Origin: CAYPHY01 sp964410625 | GTDB lineage: Bacteria; Chloroflexota; Anaerolineae; Promineifilales; Promineifilaceae | Direction: 5' to 3' | Assembly (NCBI GenBank): GCA_964410625.1 | Contig: CAYPHY010000022.1 | Location: 9,958-73,957, forward strand | Length of the DNA stretch: 64,000 nt | Part shown: piece by piece, positions 24,286 through 33,121 of the stretch | Layout of the letters: each line of letters begins with the position of its first letter | Position numbering within the stretch: position 1 is the first letter of the stretch | Program-made: the position numbers and the translations under genes | Notes under the pieces: generated by a model | Told to the model about the DNA's origin: nothing | What the model saw: the letters and a program-made list of their open reading frames with translations, nothing else | Database searches by the model: none

Positions 24286-25373
24286 ACGCAACCGATAATC
24301 AATCACTTATGCTTAGCATTGACGAACCATCTGCTTCTCTGCTAGAAGCGCGATTGGATCATTTGTTCACCGAGAGCTTTGATCCGATTTTACTTACTGA
24401 TCTCCAGGGGCGGGTGAGCGCGGCGAACCGGCGGGCCAGTATGTTTTTCCATAAGTCCCCCGAACTGTTGAAAGGGGCGGACATCGCTGAGTTACTCACC
24501 CCGGCTACGCTGCAACTGCACTGGGAGCAGGGGGACGAGACATTTAGCACGCAGGTCGCAATGGATGACGGCCGCCGCATAACCATCCATGCCCAACGAC
24601 TTCCAGGGGCCAGTGAGGTGCAGTGGATTCTCCACGACAGTTCCAACAGAGCGGAACTGGAGCAGATGCAACAAGACCTGACCGCCATGCTGATGCACGA
24701 TCTGCAAAGCCCGTTGGGCAATGTCATTTCCAGCCTGGAACTGATCCGCAACCTCGTCGCCAACAGCAACCATGACTCTGTGCTGCACTCGATGCTCGAC
24801 ATCGCCATGCGCAGCAGCAACCACCTGCAAACGCTGATCGCCTCCCTGCTCGACATCAGCCGCCTGGAAGCGGGCCATCCGATCAGCGAACGGCAAGCGG
24901 TCAACATCCGCCAACTGGTGGAAAGCGTCTATGAGATCGAGCAGCCTAACTTTGAGAAGCGTGGGGTGGATTTTGTGAATGGCGTGGCGGCCGATGCTCC
25001 CCCTGTCTATATCGAAAAGAGCATGATCAGCCGTGTGTTGTTAAATTTGCTCGATAACGCATTGAAACAGAGCCAGGAAGGGCAGGCGATCACCATTCGC
25101 AGCAAGGAAACGGCCGCCAACGGCTGGCTCACCATCTCCGTCAGCGACGAGGGGGCTGGCATTCCCGAAGCGTATCGCCAGGCGGTCTTTGAAAAGTTTG
25201 AGCGTGTCCACAATGACTCCTCTTCTAAGGGGCTAGGCCTGGGATTGGCCTTTTGCCGTTTGGCCGTTGAAGCCCATGGCGGCCGCATCTGGGTAGACGA
25301 CGCCCCCGAAGGAGGGGCAAGGTTTCAGTTTACGCTCCCTACTGTGGGAGAGACTGAGAGACTGGGAGATTGA
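24282..25373 (+). CDS. PAS-domain sensor histidine kinase
   Basis: 363 residues, cytoplasmic (no membrane helix). A PAS domain (about 25-125; DPILLTDLQGRVSAANRRA) precedes the dimerisation H-box MLMHDLQSPLGNV with His139. The ATP lid shows NLLDNALKQS (N), DEGAGIP (G1) and GLGLGLAF (G2). The ATG overlaps the tsaD stop by four bases. No response regulator is adjacent, so the partner is unknown. The C-terminal tail ETERLGD and its stop are encoded by a GA/CT repeat rather than the kinase domain. Confidence 0.92.
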   Translation: MNATDNQSLMLSIDEPSASLLEARLDHLFTESFDPILLTDLQGRVSAANRRASMFFHKSPELLKGADIAELLTPATLQLHWEQGDETFSTQVAMDDGRRITIHAQRLPGASEVQWILHDSSNRAELEQMQQDLTAMLMHDLQSPLGNVISSLELIRNLVANSNHDSVLHSMLDIAMRSSNHLQTLIASLLDISRLEAGHPISERQAVNIRQLVESVYEIEQPNFEKRGVDFVNGVAADAPPVYIEKSMISRVLLNLLDNALKQSQEGQAITIRSKETAANGWLTISVSDEGAGIPEAYRQAVFEKFERVHNDSSSKGLGLGLAFCRLAVEAHGGRIWVDDAPEGGARFQFTLPTVGETERLGD

Positions 25374-25465
25374 GAGACTGGTTATTCGTCTATTAGTATA
25401 TTGGTGTATTGCGCTACGCCGGGGTGTAAATCTCTTCACTAGCCACTCATCACTCCCCACTCCTC
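25350..25465. repeat. Composite repeat: GA/CT, attggtgtatt and cactcatcactccccact words
   Basis: gagagactgagagactgggagattgagagactgg starts inside the kinase gene. It is followed by tattagtatattggtgtattg, words also seen at 39100-39180, and by actagccactcatcactccccactcc, words whose complement is at 58788-58815. Several families adjoin here. Confidence 0.75.
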
Positions 25466-25467
25466 TT

Positions 25468-26688
25468 ATGACCCAACGCCTCTACTACACCGACGCCTAT
25501 ACCACGCGCTTTACGGCGCGGATTGTGGAAACGACCCACTATCGGCAAGCCCCGGCCGTTGTGCTTGACCAGAGCTACTTTTACCCGACCTCCGGCGGCC
25601 AGCCCCATGACACCGGCTGGCTGCGACAGGATGAGCAGAGTGTCCGCGTTGTGGATGTGGTCGTTCGCCCTGACGACGATGCCGTGTTGCATGTACTGGA
25701 AGGGGAGTGGCGGCCGAACCTCTCCCAACCCGTCAATGGTGAAATTGACGAACAGCGCCGCCACGACCACATGCAGCAGCACACCGGCCAGCATATTCTC
25801 TCCCAAGCCTTCATCCGCCTGGCCGAGGCGGAGACTGTGGGCTTTCATCTCAGCGACCAAACAGTGACAATTGACCTCGACCAGGCCGAGTTGAGTGACA
25901 CGCTGGTGGAGGCGGTCGAGACGCTATCCAACGACATCATCTGGCAAGACCGGCCGATCACATTCCGCGAAGTCTCACGCGAGGAGGCAGCCCGGTTGTC
26001 CCTACGCAAAGTGCCAGACGGCCGCAACGGGAAACTACGCCTGATCGACATCACCGACTTTGATCTCACCGCCTGTGGGGGCACACATGTCCGGCGCACT
26101 GGAGAAGTAGGGCTGTTGAAGATTATCAAGCTGGAACGGCGGGGCGGGCTAACGCGGGTCGAATTCGCCTGCGGCCGTCGCGCCCTGCTCGATTACCGGC
26201 AGAAAAATGAGATCATGCAACAACTGGCAGCCGCGCTGACCACCGGTTATGACGAATTGCTGCCATCCGTAGTCCGTCTGCAAGAAAGCGCCAAAGAAGC
26301 GCAACGACAAATCCGCCAGCTTCAAACGGAACGGCTGGCGATGGAGGCGGAGCAACTGCTCTCTGCCGGACAGCCATTGGGCGAGGCAACAGTAATCACG
26401 CGCGTTTATTCCGACCGAGCAGCGGCCGATCTGCGTACGCTCGCTTCACAAGTCGTCCTTGCGCCGAAGACCGTTTGCTTGCTTGGATCTGCCGGGGCGC
26501 GGGCGGATCTGGTCTTTGCGCGGGCGGCCGATGCGCCGGGAGACATGAAAGCGCTGCTACAAGCCGCCTTTGAACTGTTAGGCGGCCGAGGTGGGGGCAG
26601 CCCAACAATGGCGCAAGGGGGCGGGCCAGCGGCCGAGCTAGACCAAGTCCAGGCTGCGCTCAACCACGCCGTGACCCTTCTACGTTAA
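25468..26688 (+). CDS. Alanyl-tRNA editing protein, AlaX-L type with DHHA1 domain
   Basis: 406 residues. Stand-alone trans-editing homologue of the AlaRS editing domain, hydrolysing Ser/Gly-tRNA(Ala). N-terminal beta-barrel: SYFYPTSGGQPHDTG. Zinc/catalytic motif HMQQHTGQHILSQAF (HxxxH) and CGGTHVRRTGEVG (Cys-xxx-His). A coiled coil (about 260-300) joins a C-terminal DHHA1 domain ending LGGRGGGSPTMAQGGG. All editing residues look intact. It is an independent gene between a kinase and a Crp-type regulator; no operon logic is evident. Confidence 0.92.
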   Translation: MTQRLYYTDAYTTRFTARIVETTHYRQAPAVVLDQSYFYPTSGGQPHDTGWLRQDEQSVRVVDVVVRPDDDAVLHVLEGEWRPNLSQPVNGEIDEQRRHDHMQQHTGQHILSQAFIRLAEAETVGFHLSDQTVTIDLDQAELSDTLVEAVETLSNDIIWQDRPITFREVSREEAARLSLRKVPDGRNGKLRLIDITDFDLTACGGTHVRRTGEVGLLKIIKLERRGGLTRVEFACGRRALLDYRQKNEIMQQLAAALTTGYDELLPSVVRLQESAKEAQRQIRQLQTERLAMEAEQLLSAGQPLGEATVITRVYSDRAAADLRTLASQVVLAPKTVCLLGSAGARADLVFARAADAPGDMKALLQAAFELLGGRGGGSPTMAQGGGPAAELDQVQAALNHAVTLLR

Positions 26689-26699
26689 ATAAATATGTA

Positions 26700-26764
26700 C
26701 AGCGATTTCCCTAAATCGCTGTTTTCCCCTTGTGAAGAAGCTGCGATTTAGGAAAATCGCGCCA
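26700..26764. repeat. Palindromes, cagcgattt family
   Basis: acagcgatttccctaaatcgctgt is one hairpin (26700-26723). gctgcgatttaggaaaatcgcgcc is a second half-related copy (26750-26764). They follow the AlaX stop. Confidence 0.85.
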
Positions 26765-26811
26765 CGTGACGCCCTGCCTACAACTTCGATACACCTCCTC
26801 TAAACAAGCAA

Positions 26812-26842
26812 TTGTGCAGCTTGCAAACTATTGCGTTACAAT
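26812..26842 (+). promoter_or_regulatory. Possible promoter of the Crp/Fnr gene
   Basis: TTGTGC (26812-26817), a 19-base spacer and TACAAT (26837-26842). The spacer is long and the -35 weak. It lies about 70 bases before the ATG. Confidence 0.35.
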
Positions 26843-26910
26843 AAGCGTAGGGAAACCTTGCGTCTATGCACTTGCTTGAGCGCAAACGCATGTAGGAGAG
26901 AAAAAGGAGT

Positions 26911-27630
26911 ATGCCAACCAAAAACAGCACTGCGGCGCAGGCATTGCAAACCGTGCCTTTCTTTGCCGATTTGCGTGAAGAAGATGCCCGCGAACTCGGC
27001 GGCCGAATGCTCCCCCGCCGCTTTGGGCCAGGACAAATCATCTTTCATCATGGCGATCCGGGAGGGTTGCTCTATATCATCGGCCGCGGCAAAGTCAAAA
27101 TCACCCATTCGACCCCTGACGGCCAGGAGGCGTTGCTGGCTATCCTCGGTGCGGGCGATTTCTTCGGCGAACTGGCGTTGCTGGATGATTCGCCGCGCTC
27201 GGCGACGGCTGAAGCCATCGAACTGACGGAAACGCTGACCCTCCATCGTGAGGATTTCATTCGTTACCTACACGAAAATCCTGATTTCTCGCTCCATGTG
27301 CTCAAAACAATGGCACAGCACATTCGTCGCCTGAATTTACAGTTGGCCGATATCTTCTTTCTCGACCTGCCCGGCCGTTTGGCCCGCACCTTGTTGCGTT
27401 TGGCCGACCAACATGGCCGCACCACCCGCGACGGCCTGTTGATCGATCTTATCCTCACTCAAACCGACCTGGCAGAAATGACCGGCGCCACTCGTGTCAG
27501 TATCAACAAAACCCTCAGCCGCTTTCGTCGCTCCAATTGGGTGCGGACCGACGGCCGTCGCTTCGTCATCCAAGACCGCGACGCCCTGATCCGGCTGATC
27601 CAGGTTTCCGGGGGTTCCGTCACCTTTTAG
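26911..27630 (+). CDS. Crp/Fnr-family transcription regulator
   Basis: 239 residues. A cyclic-nucleotide-binding beta-roll (about 12-130; GDPGGLLYIIGRGKVKI, GDFFGELALLDDSPRSATA) has the FGExALL...RSA pattern compatible with cAMP-type ligand binding. The dimer helix is followed by an HTH_Crp domain (LTQTDLAEMTGATRVSINKTL). No iron-sulfur cysteines, so not an Fnr oxygen sensor. Strong purine runs TAGGAG and AAGGAG precede the ATG. It stands immediately before the YYY/Agl23 locus and could regulate it, but no binding-site evidence was found. Confidence 0.92.
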   Translation: MPTKNSTAAQALQTVPFFADLREEDARELGGRMLPRRFGPGQIIFHHGDPGGLLYIIGRGKVKITHSTPDGQEALLAILGAGDFFGELALLDDSPRSATAEAIELTETLTLHREDFIRYLHENPDFSLHVLKTMAQHIRRLNLQLADIFFLDLPGRLARTLLRLADQHGRTTRDGLLIDLILTQTDLAEMTGATRVSINKTLSRFRRSNWVRTDGRRFVIQDRDALIRLIQVSGGSVTF

Positions 27631-27654
27631 TCATTCATCAATCTAAAATTTTTT

Positions 27655-27723
27655 CGACACGAATGACACGAATAGCACGAATTAATATTGTTTGAAATTC
27701 GTGTCATTCGTGTAATTCGTGTC
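27655..27723. repeat. Palindrome, gacacgaat family
   Basis: gacacgaatgacacgaatagcacgaatt is mirrored by aaattcgtgtcattcgtgtaattcgtgtc. Same family as 708-797. It lies between the Crp/Fnr gene and the membrane-protein locus. Confidence 0.92.
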
Positions 27724-27800
27724 AAAGAATGCTTTTTCATAAAAAATTAACGAAATCACTACGCTTTTGTAACCCTTTTTGTGTATAAACATAGGATTAA

Positions 27801-30800
27801 ATGCCTGGCGTGAGGCTGTGCCTACCTGTAGGTGGGCCGAAATTGGATGCTATGAGGTTGGAAGCAGAAGACAGACCACAGTTAGAAACACATAGTGCAG
27901 ACGTGGGGCTATCCCGCCGCATGAGTCTGGAAGGGTTAGCGGTCTTTCTGATCCTGCCTATTTTGTTGCTAGGGGCCTATTTCCGCTTCACCGGCCTCAA
28001 TTGGGATGAGTTCACCCACCTGCATCCCGACGAGCGTTTCCTGACGATTGTCGCCAGCGGACTTTCTTCGCCGGACAACCCGCTCGACTATTTACGCACG
28101 TCGGTTTCGACGCTCAACCCCTATAACCTGGGCCAGCCGTCCTTTGTCTATGGCAATTTTCCGATGACCGTCACGCGCTATGTGGCGGAGTGGACGGCCG
28201 CTCTCTGCCAAACGCTCACCGGAGCCGACGGCATCCCCCCGGCATGGTGCGGCCGCGACTATACGGGGTATGACGGGGTTCATCTCGTCGGCCGCTTCCT
28301 CTCCGCCCTGGTTGATCTGGTCGCTGTCTTGTTGACCTTTCTGATCGGCCGCCGCCTGTATGGAACGGCCGCCGGCCTCATCGCCGCCCTGCTGCTGGCA
28401 TTGGCGGTCATGCCCATCCAACAATCCCACTTCTTCACCATGGACAACTGGGCGGCCGCGCTGACCACCCTGGCGATCTACGCCGCCATCCGCGCCGCCG
28501 CCCTCGACGACCCCAATCTCCAATCCTCTAATCTCCAATCTCCCAATCTCTCAGTCTCCCAGTCTCTTCTTCCTCCGTGGAGACTACGCTGGTTCGCCCT
28601 CTTCGGCCTCGCCCTGGGGCTGGCCATGGCTTCGCGGATCAATATCGCGCCCCTGGCGTTGGTGATTGGGATCAGCGCGATGATCTGGCTGGCGCGGCGC
28701 GGCCTTGATTTTCCCAGCCTATTCTCCAATTTAGGCCACCCCGATGTGCAACGGATGATCTTGAGCATCGTCGTGGCCGCCTTTGTCTCCGCACTCACCT
28801 TCCGCCTCGCCCAGCCTTATGCCTTCACCGACAGCGAACTGGTACGGCAACAGGCGATGGTCGAAACGGGGCAGTCGCCCGGTGTCTTGATGACGGCCGT
28901 GCGCTCGGTCATTGGTCTCAACCCACAGTGGTTGAGCAACATGGCTGAAATCCAGCGTCTGCAAGCGCCGGAAGCCTCTTTTCCCCCGGCCAACCAATGG
29001 GTAGACCGCACGGCGATCCTCTTCCCATTGACCAACATGATCCTCTACGGAATGGGGATAACCGCCGGGCTGTTCTCCTGGTTTTGCTTGCTGTGGGCGT
29101 TGTGGCGCGTGATTCGCCAACGGCCGTCCTGGAACAATCTGACGACGAGCATAACGCATTCGGAGTGGATGGCCCATGCCATCCCGCTGTTCTGGACCCT
29201 GCTCTACTTCCTCTTTATGGGGACGCGCTGGGTGAAGTCCATCCGCTACTTTCTGCCGATCTATCCGACGCTGTTCCTCTTTGCCGGATGGGGGTTGGTG
29301 TTTTTGTGGCAATGGGCGAGGAGGAGCAGAGGAGCAGGGGAGCAGGGGAGCGGAGGGGAAAGGAGATTTGGGTGGCGGCGGGCAGCCGTGTTGGGGTTGG
29401 GGCTGCTGGTGGTCGTGCCGAGTTTGTTGTGGGCGAATGCGTTTACGGAGATTTATCGCCAGCCGATGACGCGCGTGGCGGCGTCGAACTGGATATTTGA
29501 AAATATCCCCACCGGCCTGACCTTGCTCTATGAGGACGAGGCGGGGACGGCGAAAGAACTACAGTTGCCGGTGAAGGCCTTTTTCTTTGAAGCGAATGGC
29601 GTGCCGTTGCTGCTCGATTTTACGATGCCGGAAAGCGGGACGATTACCGGCGTGCGCTTTAACTATCTCAGCGACCCCGATGGGGACACGGCCGATGAGG
29701 GCGAGTCGTTGCTAGTGCAGCTCAATGATGGCCCGGCGGCCGAATTGTCGCTGGAGCTAGGGGCGGACGAAGAAACAGCCACGCTAGAACTGCCGCCGCT
29801 GCCGGTGACGGCCGAGCAACCCATCCATCTGGTTGCCGAAGCGAGTGCTGGCGGCCCTATTCGCGCTCGCACCAGTTTGCTGGTCAACGAAGAGTGGGAT
29901 GATCTGCTGCCGGTCAGTACGCAGGGGCGCAATGCCTATGGGGCGTACTATACCGAAGTGACCGGCGGGCAACGCCCCGTCACCCATCCCGACAGCCCGG
30001 AAAAGCTGGGGACGATGCTGACCTGGATTGACGAGGCTGATTATATCATGCTCAGCAGCCAGCGGGCGTTGTGGTCGCTGCCGCGTCTGGCGCTGACCTT
30101 TCCGATGACGGTTCGCTACTACGAGTCACTATTTAGTGGCGAGTTGGGCTTTGATCTGGTGGCACAATTCCACGGCGACATCCACGTTGGCCCGTTGTAT
30201 ATCAGCGACACCGGCGGCCGTCTCAGATGGCGTGAATTGCCGCAAATTGGCTGGCCGCCGCCAGGGGATTTGGCGGCCGAAGAAGCGTTCAGCGTCTATG
30301 ACCATCCGCCGGTGTGGATTTTCGCCAAGAGCGACCGCTATAGCGCGGAAAACGCCGAACGCATCCTCGGCAGCGTTGACCTCAGTCAGGTGGTGGTGAT
30401 GAACCCGCTGGAAGCGACCAGAGCGCGGAATGGGTTGATGTTGTCGTCGGAGGCGGCCGAACTCCAACAGGCAGGGGGAACCTTTAGCGAACTGTTCAAC
30501 CCCGACAGCCTGCTTAATCGTAGCCCGGCGGTGGCGGCCATTCTCTGGTGGTTGGCGACCATTCTACTCGGCTGGCTGGCTTTTCCGTTGACCTTCGTCG
30601 CCTTGCGCGGTCTGCCGGAGCGTGGCTACGCGCTCAGCCGGGTGTTGGGGATGTTGCTGCTCTCCTATATCCCCTGGTTGCTAGCCAGCCTGAACGTACT
30701 GCCCCATACGCGCACCTCGCTGTTGTTGGCCCTGGTGTTGATTGTTGCGGGGAGTGGATTGATTTTATGGCGTCGCGGCCGCGAGATCATCCCCTTCGTG

Positions 30801-33038
30801 CGGCAAAACCTGGCCTATATCGGCCTGGTGGAGTTGCTGGCGGTCAGCTTCTACCTGCTAATGATCTTCATTCGCCTGGGCAACCCCGATGTGTGGCATG
30901 TCTTTTGGGGTGGCGAGAAGCCAATGGACTTGTCTTTCTTTACGGCTGTGCTGAAGTCCACCACCTTCCCGCCCTATGACCCCTGGTTTGCCGGTGGCTA
31001 TCTCAATTACTACTACTACGGCTTTGTCTTTGTCGGTGCACTGACCAAGCTGCTCGGCATCATGCCAACAATCGCCTATAACCTGATCCTGCCCACGCTG
31101 TTTAGCTTTATCGCTGTTGGCGTGTTTAGTCTCGCTTATAGTTTGGTAATCAGCCGGGGGCAAGAAGCAGAGGGGCAGAGGAGCAGGGGAGCAGGGGAGA
31201 ATCTCCAGTCTCCAATCTCTAATCTCCAATCTCCCAGTCTCCTAGTCTCCCAGTCTCTCTCCCGTCGCGCAGTAGTCGCCGGACTGGCCGCGGCCGTCAT
31301 GGCAACCATACTCGGCAATCTGGCCCAAGTGGGGGTGATCGCCGGTATCTGGCAGGCGGCGGGGAGTGAAAGTCTGGCGCGTATTCCATTAATTGGCGGC
31401 GTGGCGCGGATACTGGATGGGGGGATCAAGATATTGGGCGGGCAACCCGCGCCGGTTTCGCCCAGCACCTGGTTTTGGGACGCGTCGCGGGCGATCAACT
31501 ATAACCCCGGCGAAGTCGCGCCGATCACCGAGTTCCCCTATTTCACCTTCCTCTATGGCGACCTGCACGCGCACATGATCAGCATCCCGCTGACGCTACT
31601 GGCGCTTGGTTGGGCGATCAGCTTGGTGTTGCAATCGCCGCTTATGGACGGCCGCAAGTCATGGCTGGAAACGGGCTGGCAATGGCTGTTGGGTGGGTTG
31701 GCCATTGGTTCACTGCGGGCGACCAACACCTGGGACTGGCCGACTTATCTGGTCATCGGCGCGTTGGCCGTCGCCTTTTTTGTCTATCGTCGCTATCAGC
31801 GCATTGACATTCGCACGGTTGGCACGGCCGTATTGCTCATGATCGCCCTCGTTGGCCTTTCCATGCTCACCTTCCTGCCTTACGCTGCGAACTACGGCAC
31901 TGGTTACTCCTCCGCGTCGCTGTGGCCGGGGACCTATACTTATCTGACCAACTACCTGGTTATTTATGGCCTCTTTCTCTTTTTGACCATCTCCTACTTG
32001 TTCGTCGAATTTCGCGACTGGACGGCCAGCTGGAGTGCGGCAGGGTTACGCCGCCTGGAACCGTTCGGCCGCCTGCTGATCTTCGCCGCCATCCTCTACG
32101 TTCTCGCACTAGTGGCTATGTTCTTCCGTAACTATTGGATCGCCCCGCTGGTAGTGACGTTGATCACAATGGCCGGACTATTGGGCTTGCGGCCGAACCT
32201 CTCCCCCACCCGCCGAATCTGGCTGATCCTGCTCGCCTGTGGGTTAGGCCTGACCTTGCTGGTGGAGATTTTTGTCCTCGATGGCGACATCGGCCGGATG
32301 AACACCGTCTTTAAGTTCTATATGCAGGTGTGGATTTTCTTGAGCATCCTCAGTGGGGTGGCGGCGGTTTGGGTCTGGCCGGTGGTGCGGCGGAAAGCAT
32401 CATTCGGCCGTGTCTGGCAGGTGGCGTTGGGGGTGTTGCTGTTTGCGGCCGCGCTCTATCCGCTTACGGCCACCAAAGCCAAGTGGGAGATCCGCATGAG
32501 CGAGGACGCGCCGACCACACTCGATGGCATGGCCTTCATGCCATACACCTCCTATGGGGATACTGACTACGCCGGAAATGGGGTGACGGTTGAACTGGCC
32601 CATGACTACGAAGCGTTGCGCTGGTTGCAACGGAATGTCGAGGGGTCGCCAGTGATCGCCGAAGCGCATGGCAGCAACCCCTACCAGACTATTTCCAACC
32701 GCGTCGCCATGTATACCGGCTTGCCAACCATCGTCGGCTGGGACTGGCACGAACGGCAGCAACGGGCGGTCACGCCGGGGCATCTGGTCAGCACGCGGAT
32801 TGAGAACGTCAACCTGCTCTATCGCACGCCCGACATCACACAAGCGCAAACGATCCTGGAAAAGTATGATGTGGAATATATCTTTGTCGGCTCGTTGGAA
32901 CGCACCTATTATCATCCCGACGGACTGGCGAAGTTTGAGCAAATGGTCAGTGAAGGGTATTTAACCATCGCCTATCAAGATGCTTACGTGACCATTTATC
33001 GTGTCAACCAAAATGAATCGCAACAAGCATTGCAATGA
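27801..33038 (+). CDS. Giant membrane protein: GT39-like N-half fused to Chlor_Arch_YYY (DUF2298) C-half
   Basis: 1745 residues with many membrane helices. The N-terminal half looks like a GT-C glycosyltransferase of the PMT/ArnT type: GAYFRFTGLNWDEFTHLHPDE carries the acidic loop motif expected at the active site. A soluble extracytoplasmic beta-rich segment spans about 560-880. The C-half (from about 900) is the YYY/DUF2298 type, with YLNYYYYGFVFVGALTKLLG (near 1070) and FKFYMQVWIFLSILSG, and is paralogous to the next gene. Three loop segments (238-257, 506-524, 1120-1154) are translated intergenic repeats. The start may be 27801 or an ATG at 27852. Donor and acceptor sugars are unknown. 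Confidence 0.85.
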   Translation: MPGVRLCLPVGGPKLDAMRLEAEDRPQLETHSADVGLSRRMSLEGLAVFLILPILLLGAYFRFTGLNWDEFTHLHPDERFLTIVASGLSSPDNPLDYLRTSVSTLNPYNLGQPSFVYGNFPMTVTRYVAEWTAALCQTLTGADGIPPAWCGRDYTGYDGVHLVGRFLSALVDLVAVLLTFLIGRRLYGTAAGLIAALLLALAVMPIQQSHFFTMDNWAAALTTLAIYAAIRAAALDDPNLQSSNLQSPNLSVSQSLLPPWRLRWFALFGLALGLAMASRINIAPLALVIGISAMIWLARRGLDFPSLFSNLGHPDVQRMILSIVVAAFVSALTFRLAQPYAFTDSELVRQQAMVETGQSPGVLMTAVRSVIGLNPQWLSNMAEIQRLQAPEASFPPANQWVDRTAILFPLTNMILYGMGITAGLFSWFCLLWALWRVIRQRPSWNNLTTSITHSEWMAHAIPLFWTLLYFLFMGTRWVKSIRYFLPIYPTLFLFAGWGLVFLWQWARRSRGAGEQGSGGERRFGWRRAAVLGLGLLVVVPSLLWANAFTEIYRQPMTRVAASNWIFENIPTGLTLLYEDEAGTAKELQLPVKAFFFEANGVPLLLDFTMPESGTITGVRFNYLSDPDGDTADEGESLLVQLNDGPAAELSLELGADEETATLELPPLPVTAEQPIHLVAEASAGGPIRARTSLLVNEEWDDLLPVSTQGRNAYGAYYTEVTGGQRPVTHPDSPEKLGTMLTWIDEADYIMLSSQRALWSLPRLALTFPMTVRYYESLFSGELGFDLVAQFHGDIHVGPLYISDTGGRLRWRELPQIGWPPPGDLAAEEAFSVYDHPPVWIFAKSDRYSAENAERILGSVDLSQVVVMNPLEATRARNGLMLSSEAAELQQAGGTFSELFNPDSLLNRSPAVAAILWWLATILLGWLAFPLTFVALRGLPERGYALSRVLGMLLLSYIPWLLASLNVLPHTRTSLLLALVLIVAGSGLILWRRGREIIPFVRQNLAYIGLVELLAVSFYLLMIFIRLGNPDVWHVFWGGEKPMDLSFFTAVLKSTTFPPYDPWFAGGYLNYYYYGFVFVGALTKLLGIMPTIAYNLILPTLFSFIAVGVFSLAYSLVISRGQEAEGQRSRGAGENLQSPISNLQSPSLLVSQSLSRRAVVAGLAAAVMATILGNLAQVGVIAGIWQAAGSESLARIPLIGGVARILDGGIKILGGQPAPVSPSTWFWDASRAINYNPGEVAPITEFPYFTFLYGDLHAHMISIPLTLLALGWAISLVLQSPLMDGRKSWLETGWQWLLGGLAIGSLRATNTWDWPTYLVIGALAVAFFVYRRYQRIDIRTVGTAVLLMIALVGLSMLTFLPYAANYGTGYSSASLWPGTYTYLTNYLVIYGLFLFLTISYLFVEFRDWTASWSAAGLRRLEPFGRLLIFAAILYVLALVAMFFRNYWIAPLVVTLITMAGLLGLRPNLSPTRRIWLILLACGLGLTLLVEIFVLDGDIGRMNTVFKFYMQVWIFLSILSGVAAVWVWPVVRRKASFGRVWQVALGVLLFAAALYPLTATKAKWEIRMSEDAPTTLDGMAFMPYTSYGDTDYAGNGVTVELAHDYEALRWLQRNVEGSPVIAEAHGSNPYQTISNRVAMYTGLPTIVGWDWHERQQRAVTPGHLVSTRIENVNLLYRTPDITQAQTILEKYDVEYIFVGSLERTYYHPDGLAKFEQMVSEGYLTIAYQDAYVTIYRVNQNESQQALQ
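28512..28568 (+). repeat. GA/CT-family repeat lying in frame inside the giant membrane gene
   Basis: aatctccaatcctctaatctccaatctcccaatctctcag words match the intergenic GA/CT family. They are read as NLQSSNLQSPNLSVSQSL between two membrane segments, where family members have no such insert. Confidence 0.9.
29317..29373 (+). repeat. gaggagcagaggagcagggg repeat in frame
   Basis: gaggagcagaggagcaggggagcaggggagcgg words are read as RRSRGAGEQGSGGER, a basic cytoplasmic loop before the helix AAVLGLGLLVVVPS. The same words occur at 31160-31198 and 34195-34232. Confidence 0.88.
31158..31263 (+). repeat. Composite repeat in frame: gagcagggg words plus GA/CT words
   Basis: The left part (gaggggcagaggagcaggggagcagggg) and the right part (aatctccagtctccaatctctaatctcc...) are read as a 35-residue loop containing GENLQSPISNLQSPS. 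It splits the YYY half after SLAYSLVISRG, at a predicted loop. Confidence 0.9.
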
Positions 33039-33042
33039 AATA

Positions 33043-33104
33043 AAAACGCAGAGACGCAGAGAAAGTATAGCTCTGCGTCTCTGCATCTCTGCGTTAAATT
33101 TTTT
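33043..33104. repeat. Palindrome, cgcagagacgcagag family
   Basis: AAAACGCAGAGACGCAGAG is mirrored by CTCTGCGTCTCTGCATCTCTGCGTT followed by AAATTTTTT. The hairpin plus T-run gives it the look of an intrinsic terminator after the giant membrane gene. Sister copies are at 37654-37733 and 57296-57330. Confidence 0.92.
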
Positions 33105-33121
33105 AAGGTTCTAAGTAGACC

